Below the pieces are notes generated by a model. It was not told the DNA's origin and searched no databases. It saw only the letters and a list, made by a program, of their open reading frames with translations. DNA of 64,000 nt. Origin: Methanobacteriota archaeon. GTDB lineage: Archaea; Halobacteriota; Methanosarcinia; Methanosarcinales; Methanosarcinaceae. A program made the position numbers and the translations under genes. Below are positions 1 to 8,665 of this stretch, one piece after another (the first letter of the stretch is position 1; each line of letters begins with the position of its first letter). The stretch covers positions 50,657 through 114,656 of the forward strand of contig JAEWQJ010000014.1 in the NCBI GenBank assembly GCA_023399215.1, read 5' to 3'.

Positions 1-69
1 TTTGAGATTCTTATCAGGATGAGTATCGAACGTCAGAACGAGTTAAGCGGCAAAGGAAGACTGCCCTGA
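1..69 (+). CDS. C-terminal end of an unidentified gene (partial)
   Basis: The window opens inside a reading frame (frame 1) that codes 22 residues ending GRLP and stops with TGA at 67-69. Only 20 bases separate this stop from the purE start, so the two genes may be co-transcribed. The visible tail is too short to identify the protein. Confidence 0.5.
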   Translation, partial: FEILIRMSIERQNELSGKGRLP

Positions 70-89
70 CTTCTCAGGAGAAACTAAAA

Positions 90-491
90 ATGGTTGATAT
101 CTCAGTAATTATGGGTTCCGAATCCGATAGACCTATCGCTAACCGTGCGATATCTGTACTTGAAAAGAGTAAATACACTTATGAAGTAATGGTTATCTCT
201 GCTCACAGGAACCCTGAAGAACTTGAAAGCTACGTCTCAAGTACTGATGCAAAGGTCTTTATTACAATTGCAGGTCTATCTGCAGCTCTTCCCGGGGTTG
301 TAGCTTCCAGAACAAAAAGACCTGTAGTAGGAGTCCCAGTAAGCGCGAAGCTTGGTGGACTCGATGCCCTGCTCTCTATTGCCCAGATGCCCCCAGGAGT
401 GCCTGTTGGAAGCGTAGGGATCGATAATGGAGCAAACGGTGCACATCTTGCTCTGAGAATTCTGGATTTGATTGACACCGCGAAGCCTTAA
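90..491 (+). CDS. purE: N5-carboxyaminoimidazole ribonucleotide mutase / AIR carboxylase catalytic subunit PurE
   Basis: This cytosolic enzyme of purine biosynthesis makes 4-carboxy-5-aminoimidazole ribonucleotide. The 133-residue protein opens with the nucleotide-binding signature MGSESD (residues 8-13) and has the SAHRNPEEL segment near residue 38, which corresponds to the SAHR active-site motif of PurE. Further family segments are PVVGVPVSAKLGGLDALLS and a GIDNGANGAHLALRIL tail. The usual AGGAAHLPGM loop reads AGLSAALPGV, a variant I associate with shorter archaeal forms. The ATG at 90 follows an AGGAGA ribosome-binding site (75-80). Length is slightly shorter than the roughly 160 residues of bacterial class I PurE. 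A single-domain protein like this may need CO2 directly or a partner PurK, and none is visible here. Confidence 0.88.
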   Translation: MVDISVIMGSESDRPIANRAISVLEKSKYTYEVMVISAHRNPEELESYVSSTDAKVFITIAGLSAALPGVVASRTKRPVVGVPVSAKLGGLDALLSIAQMPPGVPVGSVGIDNGANGAHLALRILDLIDTAKP

Positions 492-492
492 G

Positions 493-522
493 AAGCCAGT
501 TAAAAATCTCACTTCCTGGCTT
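493..522 (+). terminator. Hairpin after purE
   Basis: AAGCCAG (493-499) and CTGGCTT (516-522) form a 7-bp stem with a 16-base loop starting two bases after the purE stop codon. There is no clear T-run, so it could be a processing or stability hairpin rather than a terminator. Confidence 0.35.
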
Positions 523-857
523 AATACAGTAATAATCAATTTACTAAAAATCAACTAATAAATTGAATCGGAAGTAAACTCAGTCGGCTATTTACAAAAT
601 TCGGTCGACTCACTCCGAAGACTCTTTTTTAAACAACCTATTGCCTGGGGCTTCGATAGCCTTCTGTTTTATTAGCTTTTGGATCTGGAGGAATAATTAT
701 TATACATATTTTGTAAATTCTCCTTTTCCTGTGCTGCCTTACCAAGCTCTTTCTTTAATGTCTTTATGGTCCTGTAAATCTTCAGTTCCTGTATGCAATT
801 GTGCAAGCTCAGGGGATGAATAGAAAAATCAAATTGCGGGCGACCACCCCGCCCTAA

Positions 858-1067
858 CAGGCTATCCGACAAATAGATATTCCAAATTCCAGTACAGATA
901 TTCCAAATTCCAGTACTATTAGTAAAAATCTCAGTAACGACCTTACCGGTATTACTGTTCCATAAACGACTAAAACTCCTGTACCTGCAAAAAGCAACTC
1001 AAAAGATAACAATGCCACAGAACAGGCTGATAACCAGGGGGCAAACTTTGATGAGAGGCAAAGTTAA
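858..1067 (+). pseudogene. Probable relict of a secreted protein C-terminus
   Basis: The 492-1139 spacer has no intact gene. Frame 3 from 858 reads like a low-complexity extracellular tail: DIPNSST occurs twice, followed by SKNLSNDLTG, a TAA at 963-965, then TTKTPVPAKSNSKDNNATEQ and a final stop at 1065-1067. Ser/Thr/Asn richness with NAT and NSS sequons is typical of methanogen surface proteins. It lacks a start, a signal peptide and an uninterrupted frame. The rest of the spacer shows nothing I can support. Confidence 0.3.
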
Positions 1068-1084
1068 GGAGTCAGCAGTACTGG

Positions 1085-1118
1085 AACTGAAAAAAATAAA
1101 AAGAAAAAAAGAAAGTCA
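1085..1118 (-). terminator. Poly-U tract downstream of ppcA
   Basis: Just beyond the ppcA stop the + strand is almost pure A with scattered G (1090-1115), so the ppcA transcript runs into long U stretches. U-rich tracts act as intrinsic terminators for archaeal RNA polymerase. Confidence 0.45.
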
Positions 1119-1139
1119 ACCGTTCGGAGATGGAATTAC

Positions 1140-2720
1140 TTAACCGAGGGCCTTTCTTATTTTTCCCATTTTGGTGAGGGTCGAGCATACAAGCTGGGAA
1201 ACTTCCTCGTCCATACAATTTCCTTTACTTCCTGCCTGCAGGAGATCAGGCTGCATCATTTCTACCAGGATGCGGTATGAAGGTTCGGGGCTGGTTTCAA
1301 GATCAAAGGTCTCATGCAGGATATCGAAATCTTTGCGGACTTCCTTCAGGCATTCACTTGATAGGAAGCGAGAAGCTACATTGAGATCCAGATATCCCGA
1401 TGCAAACTTCAGGTCACCTGCAAGGGAGGGGAAGTATTTTGTAAGCAAGTTTTCACAGGCAGCTTCTCCGAGTTTTTCCCGAGCTTCTTCAAGAGCACGG
1501 CCTGTCCCTATGAATTCCGGAGGCAGGCCTATGGAATAAAGAGCGCCTGTAAACTTGATTGCCCTTGGAAGCCGAAGGTCTTCAGAAGGCATACTGGCTT
1601 CAAGCTCTTTTCCTATATCGGTACGGCAGAGGTTAACCAGGCCTGAGATATCAGGAGCACTTCTTGAATAGCCACCCGTACCTTTGTGCATAAGACGATC
1701 CCGTTGCTGTGGGAGAAGGTCAGCTATCCGGTTTATCGTAGGAGCCAGTTGCCTGATAATCCTGCTGTAGCTTGCCCCAAATATCCCAATAAGGTTTATT
1801 ATTTCTTCTTTTTCTTCGGCCGAAAAGAGTTCAGGCGTTTCAGGTAGTCTGTCCTTTGCAAGTTTTACCAGAGATTCAGCGTCCCCTTTTTTATGGCTGT
1901 ACCTGAGCGCGGACTGGAGAGTAATGGTCCCGACTCCCTGGTATTCCCTGAAAAAGTTCTCTGCATTCTTCAGGTCCAGGTGTCCTCTGAAAGGCAGCGT
2001 TCCTGCTCCGAATATAATGCCAGTTTGGGTGTCAAGTTCGGAATTTAGTTCACAGATTCCGTTTATTGCGTATTTGCATGAAAGCGTGCTCGCAATGTGC
2101 CCAAAAGAGAGAGCAGAGTCGGATTTGCCCAGAAACACCCTGAATTTCTCAGGAACTGTCCCAAAGTGCCCTTTCCAGGCAAGAATCGTATTTTCTGCAA
2201 GTTCTTTTGCATGCAGCAGCGCAGGAGCATCCTCTATAAGAGGAATTATGCGGGGGACTTCCATTGAAAAACCAAATTCCTTTTTTGCAAGCTCACTTAC
2301 GTCTACCATATGCTGTTGAGCTCCAATAATTTCCCTGACGCTGTCTGTCATGGGGTGCACAAACTCATTGATTGCCTGAACATCCGAGTATTCAAGAGCA
2401 TTGTGATTAGCCTCAGCAATTGACATCATAACCATGAGCTGCCTGAATCGGTTTTCCTGAACCGCACTCGGAGCTCGAGGAGTGATAAAAATATCTTTTC
2501 CTGGGATCAGATCTGTTTCTTCTATGAATTTTGATACAATCTGGACATTCTGATGGTAGGGAGTTGCCTTCCCTTCATAATCCGGCATGTACTCATCACA
2601 GCCGAATATCTGTGCAGCCTCTATAGCTTCTTCAGGCTCTTCCTGCGTCGCAATATATTTTGACGCCGAGTCCGGATGCTGGGTACACATTACTTTTGGA
2701 AAAACGGTTTTTCTACTCAT
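1140..2720 (-). CDS. ppcA: Phosphoenolpyruvate carboxylase, archaeal type
   Basis: The enzyme catalyses PEP + HCO3- to oxaloacetate + phosphate, feeding oxaloacetate to the incomplete TCA branch for glutamate and aspartate-family amino acids in methanogens. The N-terminus has the hallmark MCTQHPDSAS (about residues 11-20), followed by ATQEEPEEA, ITPRAPSA and a GTGGYSRSAP segment, all diagnostic of the archaeal PEPC family, which is much shorter (about 500 residues) than bacterial PEPC. I place the start at the ATG at 2720 (MSRKTVF): a GAGGA Shine-Dalgarno lies about 9 bases upstream and overlaps an alternative in-frame ATG at 2735. The translated length is 526 residues. The gene stands alone. 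A 10-bp inverted repeat lies 69-110 bp upstream of the start. Confidence 0.95.
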   Translation of the reverse strand: MSRKTVFPKVMCTQHPDSASKYIATQEEPEEAIEAAQIFGCDEYMPDYEGKATPYHQNVQIVSKFIEETDLIPGKDIFITPRAPSAVQENRFRQLMVMMSIAEANHNALEYSDVQAINEFVHPMTDSVREIIGAQQHMVDVSELAKKEFGFSMEVPRIIPLIEDAPALLHAKELAENTILAWKGHFGTVPEKFRVFLGKSDSALSFGHIASTLSCKYAINGICELNSELDTQTGIIFGAGTLPFRGHLDLKNAENFFREYQGVGTITLQSALRYSHKKGDAESLVKLAKDRLPETPELFSAEEKEEIINLIGIFGASYSRIIRQLAPTINRIADLLPQQRDRLMHKGTGGYSRSAPDISGLVNLCRTDIGKELEASMPSEDLRLPRAIKFTGALYSIGLPPEFIGTGRALEEAREKLGEAACENLLTKYFPSLAGDLKFASGYLDLNVASRFLSSECLKEVRKDFDILHETFDLETSPEPSYRILVEMMQPDLLQAGSKGNCMDEEVSQLVCSTLTKMGKIRKALG

Positions 2721-2788
2721 GAAATGAATCCTCATTGTGTACAGCTCAGACCTTAGGTTGCTGCTGAACTGATTATTAACTTACTATA

Positions 2789-2830
2789 AAATCCGCTACT
2801 GATTTTCTTACTGAATCCTTTAGCGGATTT
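2789..2830. promoter_or_regulatory. Inverted repeat upstream of ppcA
   Basis: AAATCCGCTA (2789-2798) is repeated in perfect inverse as TAGCGGATTT (2821-2830). The position suits an operator or a hairpin in the ppcA leader. The regulator is unknown. Confidence 0.4.
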
Positions 2831-3149
2831 ATTACTAAACTTGTAATTCTTTTAGTGAATAGCAGGTAAATTTCTTTATTGTTAACCCTATATTTGGTGC
2901 AAATCAGCATCGAACCATATTGTTTACCCTGTAATAAATGTTTCCGTTTACAATAAGTTGACATATATAACCTGAGATAACAAAAACTACTACAACTATA
3001 ACGAAACTACTGAGAATTGTACCCTGAAGCCTCAAGTAGAAAAGATTATTCTGTAAACAAATATGCAAAATTATCAAGAGAGTTATAACTACAAACTTTT
3101 AAAAAGAGTTTGATCAAAAAAGGAAAACTGCCTGTCCCTCACTTTTAAA

Positions 3150-3345
3150 AAACGGCTTGTCCGCAACCCTTTTCAAAAAACTGCTTGTCCGCAACCCTTT
3201 TCAAAAAAGGCTTGACCGAAAACTCCAGCAAAATGTCTTAGTCGACGTGATCAAACAGTGCAACGGTTGTAGCACAAGCCTTTTCAAAAAAGGCTTGACC
3301 GAAAACCCTGGCAACAAAGTGGTTGGCGTGATCAATTGCATAGAA
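3150..3345. repeat. Dispersed palindromic repeat cluster, copy 1
   Basis: Repeated modules are built around CAAGCCTTTTCAAAAAAGGCTTG (self-complementary; its clearest copy is at 3275-3297), followed by GACCGAAAACCC, a spacer, then GGCGTGATCAA and GCAACGGTTG. Similar modules recur at 4220-4500 and 35980-36215. The right edge lies directly beyond the 3' end of the minus-strand gene at 3362. The rest of the 2721-3361 spacer shows only AT-rich sequence. Confidence 0.7.
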
Positions 3346-3361
3346 AGTTAGATAATTGTAA

Positions 3362-4105
3362 TTATTTAATAATTCTGAACCTTTTACTTAGTCTGATTTC
3401 ATGGTAGCCGCAGTTTCTGCATTTAAAATACCTTATTTTCTTTTTGGGAATGTAATTTAATACATCAATGTTTCTATATTCTTCTATTGCATGCTCTTCC
3501 CCGCATTCCTCGCAGGTGTCTTTTAAATTGCCCTGTACTTTTTCGTGATGGTGATCTATGGGTTGAGGTTCAACTTTTATATCTTCATACCCACAGTTTA
3601 TACAGTGCCAGTATTGTGTCAGGGTTTTTGTATAGGCATCGATTTTGCTTTCTTCTGTTACGAGTGGAGCCTGAAATTCCTCAAAAACTAAATGCTTCCC
3701 GCATTTCTCGCAGTATGAGTCTGTACAATAGTTCTTTATGGCTCTGTAATAACCAAACATATAAAGAAAAACAATTTCTGACACAATCATTAGGAATCTT
3801 CCGGCTGATAAAAGAAAGCTTTCGGATTTTGCAAAGAAATGAGCAGGGAAAAACATCAAAAACAGGAATAGTAGCATTGAAAGAAGGAAGAGTTTTGAGA
3901 ATAACCTGGCTCTTTTTTGAATTTCTTCTACTCCAAGCTTATTTACCAGATTAAAAGCTTCTTCCATGCTTTCAGGGCTATATCTTGGATTTAAGTTCTG
4001 GGTCATTTCCACGACGTCATTTTCAGGATCTATCTTATAGCGAATGCCTTCATAAAAAGCCTGATATGAGCCCGATGGAAACCTTATGCGTTTGTCTTTT
4101 GCCAA
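3362..4105 (-). CDS. Zinc-ribbon membrane protein, unknown function
   Basis: The family is not recognised. The 247-residue protein has a soluble N-terminus of about 65 residues, two predicted membrane helices (about residues 69-88 and 100-120, rich in Phe, Leu and Met), then a Cys-rich C-terminal half. Pairs CEKCGKH, CINCGYE, CEECGEEH and CRNCGYHE suggest two four-cysteine zinc ribbons in tandem on the same side of the membrane. A short YKIDPENDVVEMT segment is followed by a small helical stretch. The only usable start is TTG at 4105, with no strong ribosome-binding site. Palindromic repeat clusters lie on both sides of the gene. A role in redox sensing or protein-protein contact is only a guess. 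Confidence 0.7.
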   Translation of the reverse strand: MAKDKRIRFPSGSYQAFYEGIRYKIDPENDVVEMTQNLNPRYSPESMEEAFNLVNKLGVEEIQKRARLFSKLFLLSMLLFLFLMFFPAHFFAKSESFLLSAGRFLMIVSEIVFLYMFGYYRAIKNYCTDSYCEKCGKHLVFEEFQAPLVTEESKIDAYTKTLTQYWHCINCGYEDIKVEPQPIDHHHEKVQGNLKDTCEECGEEHAIEEYRNIDVLNYIPKKKIRYFKCRNCGYHEIRLSKRFRIIK

Positions 4106-4219
4106 TAGATCAGCGGCCCGTTTCTGGTTAGATTAGCTGTTATTCGTGAGTAATTTTATATCACAAGGCATAATAAATGTTTTTCCAGCAGAGCTACGGC
4201 TCTGTAGCCCGAGTTCCGC

Positions 4220-4500
4220 AAGCCTATTCAAAAAACTGCTTGTCTGCAAGCCTTTTTAAAAAAACTTGAGCGAAAATCCCAGGCAATGTTTGGGTTTGAG
4301 AGTCTTATCCTCCAATCCCTGTCCGGCGTGATCACAAGCCTTTTCAAAAAAGGCTTGAGCTAAAACCACTGCTAAATCTAAAATGTCATGACGGTGTGAT
4401 CACAAGCCTTTTTTAAAAAGGCTTGAGCTAAAACCACTGCTAAATCTAAAACGACATGACGGCGTGATCAACCGGCGCAACGGTTGCGGTTCAACGCTTC
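4220..4500. repeat. Dispersed palindromic repeat cluster, copy 2, with 68-bp tandem duplication
   Basis: The same modules as at 3150-3345 occur here. Positions 4326-4393 and 4394-4461 are near-identical 68-bp direct repeats, each beginning G(C/T)GTGATCACAAGCC, containing the self-complementary AAGCCTTTT/AAAAGGCTT core and ending CATGACG. A third partial unit begins at 4462 and runs into CCGGCGCAACGGTTGCGG, itself a small palindrome. Confidence 0.75.
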
Positions 4501-5233
4501 GCTCAAGAATGCTGAGTTATAGTTAAGATACTGAGCTATGCTCAAGGAGGGCTAATTTATTATAAAGTAGTATTAATTTTGCTCAATCTGCTCGGTTTTA
4601 AAGATCTTGTAATTAGATTATCAGCTGTGAACACTTTTGAAATCAACAGGTCTTATATCCCGAGTATTTCTCAGGCTCACAGGAAACTGGAGTTCTCCAG
4701 GATTTACTTCGCAATCACACCATCACAGTCTCCTTTCCGTTCCCTTCTGCTCTACTAAAAAGACTTAGAAAAACCATTTTGTACTTAATTTAGAAACACT
4801 ATTTAGAAACACTGGCAGTAAAAATTTACAACTGTTATAAAGTACTTTTTGGAGAAACGATTAGACTTAAATTATATATATCATGAGGTAGACTAGGATG
4901 TGGGCATCTGGGAAGGTCAAAAGAGGCCTTTTAACCTTTTTTAATAACCCCCAACACCCCCACTCCCCAATATCCAGATGCCCAATTTCCATATTATCAG
5001 TTTTTCTAATTCTGTTTCAAGAGTACAAATTGAGTTCCTCTTCGACAGTACGTAATATATTTATCTCACTTCATTTACTCAAGCGGACTGATTTTAAGTA
5101 CAGATATCGAGTTTAGCTAAGAAGCTTATTTTAGGCAAAATCATAGAACTAAGTTTAGCTGGTTAGACTCTTTCCTGACGAGAAATAAAAAAGATTTACA
5201 CGAAATGAAAAAATTATTTAAAAAATTAAATGA
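4501..5233. other. Spacer without recognised features
   Basis: AT-rich sequence between the repeat cluster and the tRNA gene. Short open frames on both strands lack ribosome-binding sites and coding-like composition. I see no gene here. Confidence 0.5.
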
Positions 5234-5305
5234 AGCCAAGGTCCGGATTTGAACCAGGACTGAATCGCTCTGCTGGCGATCGCGTAACCGCTCCGCCACC
5301 TTGGC
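5234..5305 (-). tRNA. tRNA-Cys (anticodon GCA), atypical
   Basis: On the minus strand the acceptor stem GCCAAGG/CCTTGGC pairs perfectly and is followed by U73, the cysteine discriminator. The anticodon stem ATCGC/GCGAT is perfect. The loop reads C-A-G-C-A-G-A, giving anticodon GCA but A at position 33, where U is nearly universal. The T arm has a C-A mismatch at 49-65 and a U-G pair at 51-63, or alternatively a bulged U in a longer stem. The D stem has three good pairs. CCA is not encoded. It may be a divergent isoacceptor or a decaying copy. Confidence 0.8.
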
Positions 5306-5479
5306 AATCTGTGGAGCCTAATACAGCATATCAAATATATAAATATATAGGTCGCCAGGTATTATCACGCATGCTGTGAGGTTTTTTTATAAAATAAATT
5401 TAAAAGTAATTTTCATATTTTTATATACTATTTTTATATAATATTTTTAGGTTATAAGTAAGAAAAATTCACTAGCTTT

Positions 5480-6545
5480 TATCTTTAAAAATGCTTTATT
5501 TTTGTTTTCTCCTTATTAAACTGGATCAGCATTCTGTTTTCAGAGAATAAACATTTAATATCTCCTTTTGAGACGAAAATGAAAGATTTACTGTAAAGAG
5601 TTACTGTAAATATTTACTGCATTCTGTAGCCAAAACCCTCTATTTTTGTTTGTTTTTGCTTTTCCGAACGTGCTAGAGTATTGCTCGGTGGAAAACCGAT
5701 TACAACTGCCGATTATGTTTTTTGGGTAAGAATCATAACTTTACTTTTAGGCGATAGCCCTTCTAGATTAGTGAATTTAGCTGAGCCGAAGCAACGTCAT
5801 TAGCCGTCTTAGGTGGAGCTTTTCACGCACGCAGTGCGGCCTTTAAAAAAAAGAAGTTGAAAAGTAAGTTCAGTATTTTTATATTTTTTAAAAATGAAAA
5901 TTCACTGATTCCTGCCTGTAGAAATTCTTTTTTGTTTTTTACTTTTTTGAACTGGCTCGAATATTATATTTGTAGAAAATAGATATTTAATAGGTTTTTT
6001 AAAAAATAACTAATTTACGGACTCTTGCCTGTGAAAGCCGTTTATTTTCGTTTTTTTGCTCTATTTAGACTGGTTCGAGCATTCGCTCGGTGGAAAAACA
6101 GGTTATGGATGACTATATGTTTTTTCGAGTGATAACTATAACTTTAGTTTAATTTAATTTTTAGGTATCTACACCTTTAGATTTATAAATTAATAACTAT
6201 AACTTTAGTTTAATTTAATTTTTAGGTATCAGCACCTTTAGATTTGTGAATTAACTGAGCCAGAGCAACGTCATTAGCCGTCTTATGTAGAGCTTTTCAC
6301 GCACGCAGCGCGGCCTTTAAAAAAAAGAAGTTGAAAAGTAAGTTCAGTGTTTTTGTTTTTATATAAGTGAAAAGTGTTTTTGTTTTTATATATGTGAAAA
6401 ATGTTTTTGTTTTTATATAAGTGAAAAGTGTTTTTGTTTTTAAATAAGTGAAAATTTACTAACTCCTTTCTGTGAAAAGCCTTTTATTTTTTCTTTTTGT
6501 TTTTTTCGGCTTGGCCCGAGCTTCGCTCGGTGAAAGACAGGTTTT
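5480..6545. repeat. Long-period degenerate tandem repeat with conserved hairpin
   Basis: Four or five diverged copies of a module occur near 5500, 5630, 5900, 6020 and 6460. The module is an opening like CTCCTGCCTGTGAAAAGCC, a T-rich stretch, then ACTGGTTCGAGCATTCGCTC and GGTGGAAAAACAGG. A second segment, from GAGCAACGTCATTAGCCGTC through CACGCACGCAG, GCGGCC and GAAGTTGAAAAGTAAGTTCAG, is present at about 5790-5874 and 6260-6348. The CGAGC-N(3-4)-GCTCG hairpin is retained at 6077-6090 and about 6518-6530. No coding frame spans it. Confidence 0.65.
6347..6454. repeat. 27-bp tandem repeat, 4 copies
   Basis: The unit GTGTTTTTGTTTTTATATAA plus GTGAAAA occurs at 6347, 6374, 6401 and 6428 with one to three differences between copies. 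It sits inside the larger degenerate repeat. Confidence 0.9.
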
Positions 6546-7216
6546 AGACAATGAATATGGTTTTTCGGAGATTTTTATCACATTATTTCTCATTTTTAGG
6601 TTGGGCTCAACTTCACGAGTTTTGCTTTGCAGCTTTCAGGTCTTATCGATGGGCTCAAGAAATATTTTTATTTGTTTGGTTCATAAAAAAGTAAGTTTGG
6701 AGAAAGTTATTCTCCACTTTCCAGTTCTTGATAAACACTGCTGAACTGTTCCAGCGTCAACTGAAGATTCTTAACGAGTTCGGCTGCAATCACGCCAGGC
6801 TTATAGAACTCCGTTATACTGGTAATATAATCATTAAACCAATGACTAAAGTTTACTATATTTCACTAACAATTATATCGGTAAAGTAATATTATACGTT
6901 AAAAATATTATATAAGATGAACTCATGGTAGAATTTGCGTTCCCATCTATCTAAACAAAACTCCACTAGCAACATCTAATCCATAAAGATCTGCGGCATA
7001 CAATCAAAGGGATTAAAATTTAGATTCAGTTCTGAATTTTATTCCAAACCTCTTTTTAAACTGAGAAGCAAAAATTTTAATGTATTTCAGTGAATCCGGG
7101 CTTTCAGGTGGGAACGCAATCTTCCTTTAGACAAATTTTCTTTTCGCTTTTTCCTTCGCCTGAATTCATTCTCTTGAGTTCATTCTTTTGAGTTCATTCT
7201 TTTGAGTTCATTCTCT
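6546..7216. other. Spacer ending in a 14-bp tandem repeat
   Basis: I see no supported gene between 6546 and 7169. At about 7170-7216 the unit TTGAGTTCATTCTT is repeated four times at and just beyond the 3' end of the minus-strand flavoprotein gene, whose last codons it overlaps. Confidence 0.5.
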
Positions 7217-8665
7217 TGTTCCTGCCTTTGCTCCTTCCTCCTTTTTGACCATTTTCATTATCCCTTCAGCTGCCAAAATTCCGGTAGCTGCGGCGTTGAC
7301 TATGTCCCTCGAAAGCCCTGCCCCGTCTCCGGCTGCAAAGAGGTTTTTAATGCTGGTTTCCATTTGCCTGTCAACTTCAAGGTGCATTGCGTAGAACTTG
7401 ACTTCAGGGGCGTACAGCAGGGTCGAATCTGAGGTCACACCTGGAATGATCTCGTTTAAGGTCTCAAGGCCTTCGATTATATCCATGACTATCCTGTGTG
7501 GGAGAGCCATTGAAATATCGCCTGGGGTTACGTCTTTGAGTGTATTTACAACAAGGTTTTTTGCAAGGCGTTCTTTTGTGGAGCGCCGGCCCCTTCTCAG
7601 GTCGCCCATGCGCTGCAGAACTGGCTTTCCTCCCCCTATCGTGGTTGCAAGTTTCGCGATCGAACGGGCGTATTTTGTGGTGTTTTCAATTGGCTCGGTA
7701 AGCTCGATTCGGACAAGAAAAGCAAAATTGGTATTTTCAGACTCCGCATTTGCCAGGGAGTGGCCGTTAGTTGCAATAAAGCCTTCATACTCTTCTTTTA
7801 CGACATATCCGCGCATATTCGTACAGAAAGTCCGGACAAAATCGTCGTAACGACGACTCTGGATATGGAACTTTGGGTCGCGGTTGATTTTTGTCACAGG
7901 GTCCATAACGATTGCAGGAACTTCAACCCTTACCCCTATATCAATCCCGCCGTAGCTAGCTTTGATTCCGTGCTTCTCAATCATATCTGAGACCCAGTTG
8001 CAGCCCCGCCTTCCAGGTGATAAAAGCACATAACTGGCCCGGAGTTCTCGCCCATCAGAAAGTATAATGCCCCTGCAGGTCTCTTCCTCAATCAGCAGAT
8101 CTTTTACCTCGGCTTCAAGCAGGAAGTCCACTCCTTTGTCAACAAGGTCCCTTTTAAATCGTCCTATAACTGCAGGAGCATTATCTGAGCCTATATGCCG
8201 CTGCTTTATCTCTATAAAACGGGCTCCTACTGAGGCCGCCCTGCGTTTAAGCTCCTCTATTTCAGGGCTTTCGGTCAGTAAAGCTCCCTGTGGAGCCCCA
8301 AATTTCAAAAAGACCTTATCTACTCTTTCTACGAGCTGCCAGGCTTCTGTTTGATCACCTGTCAGGTCTGCCAGGTCTCCTCCAACATCAGGCCGCAGAT
8401 TTAAGGTTCCGTCCGAAAAAGTTCCGCAGCCTCCAACTCCACACATAATATCACAGGGTGTGCAGTGCATACAGTACGTCTGGGTTTTCATGGGGCAGAA
8501 GCGTTCATCTATGTCCCTACCCATATCCACAATAAGAATTTTCAGCGGCTTTACCTCCGCAAGCTCGTAAGCCGCAAACATTCCGGCAGGCCCTGCCCCT
8601 ATGATTATTACATCGTAGTCCGAATTTTTCTCCTTTCTCTCAGACAGTTTATTTTCATTCTCCAT
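7208..8665 (-). CDS. FAD-dependent oxidoreductase of the COG2509 family
   Basis: This is a predicted flavoprotein of unknown substrate. A Rossmann FAD-binding motif VIIIGAGPAGMFAAYEL lies near the N-terminus, followed by a Cys-rich segment (YCMHCTPCDIMCGVGGCGTFSDG) typical of this family, then the middle motif LLSPGRRGCNWV and a C-terminal FAD contact, LFAAGDGAGLSRDIVNAAATG. Total length is about 485 residues, normal for COG2509. The ATG at 8665 is preferred over an upstream GTG at 8674 because GGGTG lies six bases before it. The clustered cysteines could bind an iron-sulfur cluster or metal, which is inference. The gene stands alone between long spacers. Confidence 0.85.
   Translation of the reverse strand: MENENKLSERKEKNSDYDVIIIGAGPAGMFAAYELAEVKPLKILIVDMGRDIDERFCPMKTQTYCMHCTPCDIMCGVGGCGTFSDGTLNLRPDVGGDLADLTGDQTEAWQLVERVDKVFLKFGAPQGALLTESPEIEELKRRAASVGARFIEIKQRHIGSDNAPAVIGRFKRDLVDKGVDFLLEAEVKDLLIEEETCRGIILSDGRELRASYVLLSPGRRGCNWVSDMIEKHGIKASYGGIDIGVRVEVPAIVMDPVTKINRDPKFHIQSRRYDDFVRTFCTNMRGYVVKEEYEGFIATNGHSLANAESENTNFAFLVRIELTEPIENTTKYARSIAKLATTIGGGKPVLQRMGDLRRGRRSTKERLAKNLVVNTLKDVTPGDISMALPHRIVMDIIEGLETLNEIIPGVTSDSTLLYAPEVKFYAMHLEVDRQMETSIKNLFAAGDGAGLSRDIVNAAATGILAAEGIMKMVKKEEGAKAGTRE

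Noticed and set aside
672..872. Minus-strand frame rich in Lys and Glu between purE and ppcA
   Set aside because: Helical-looking but no start with ribosome-binding site and no family; kept out of the gene list.
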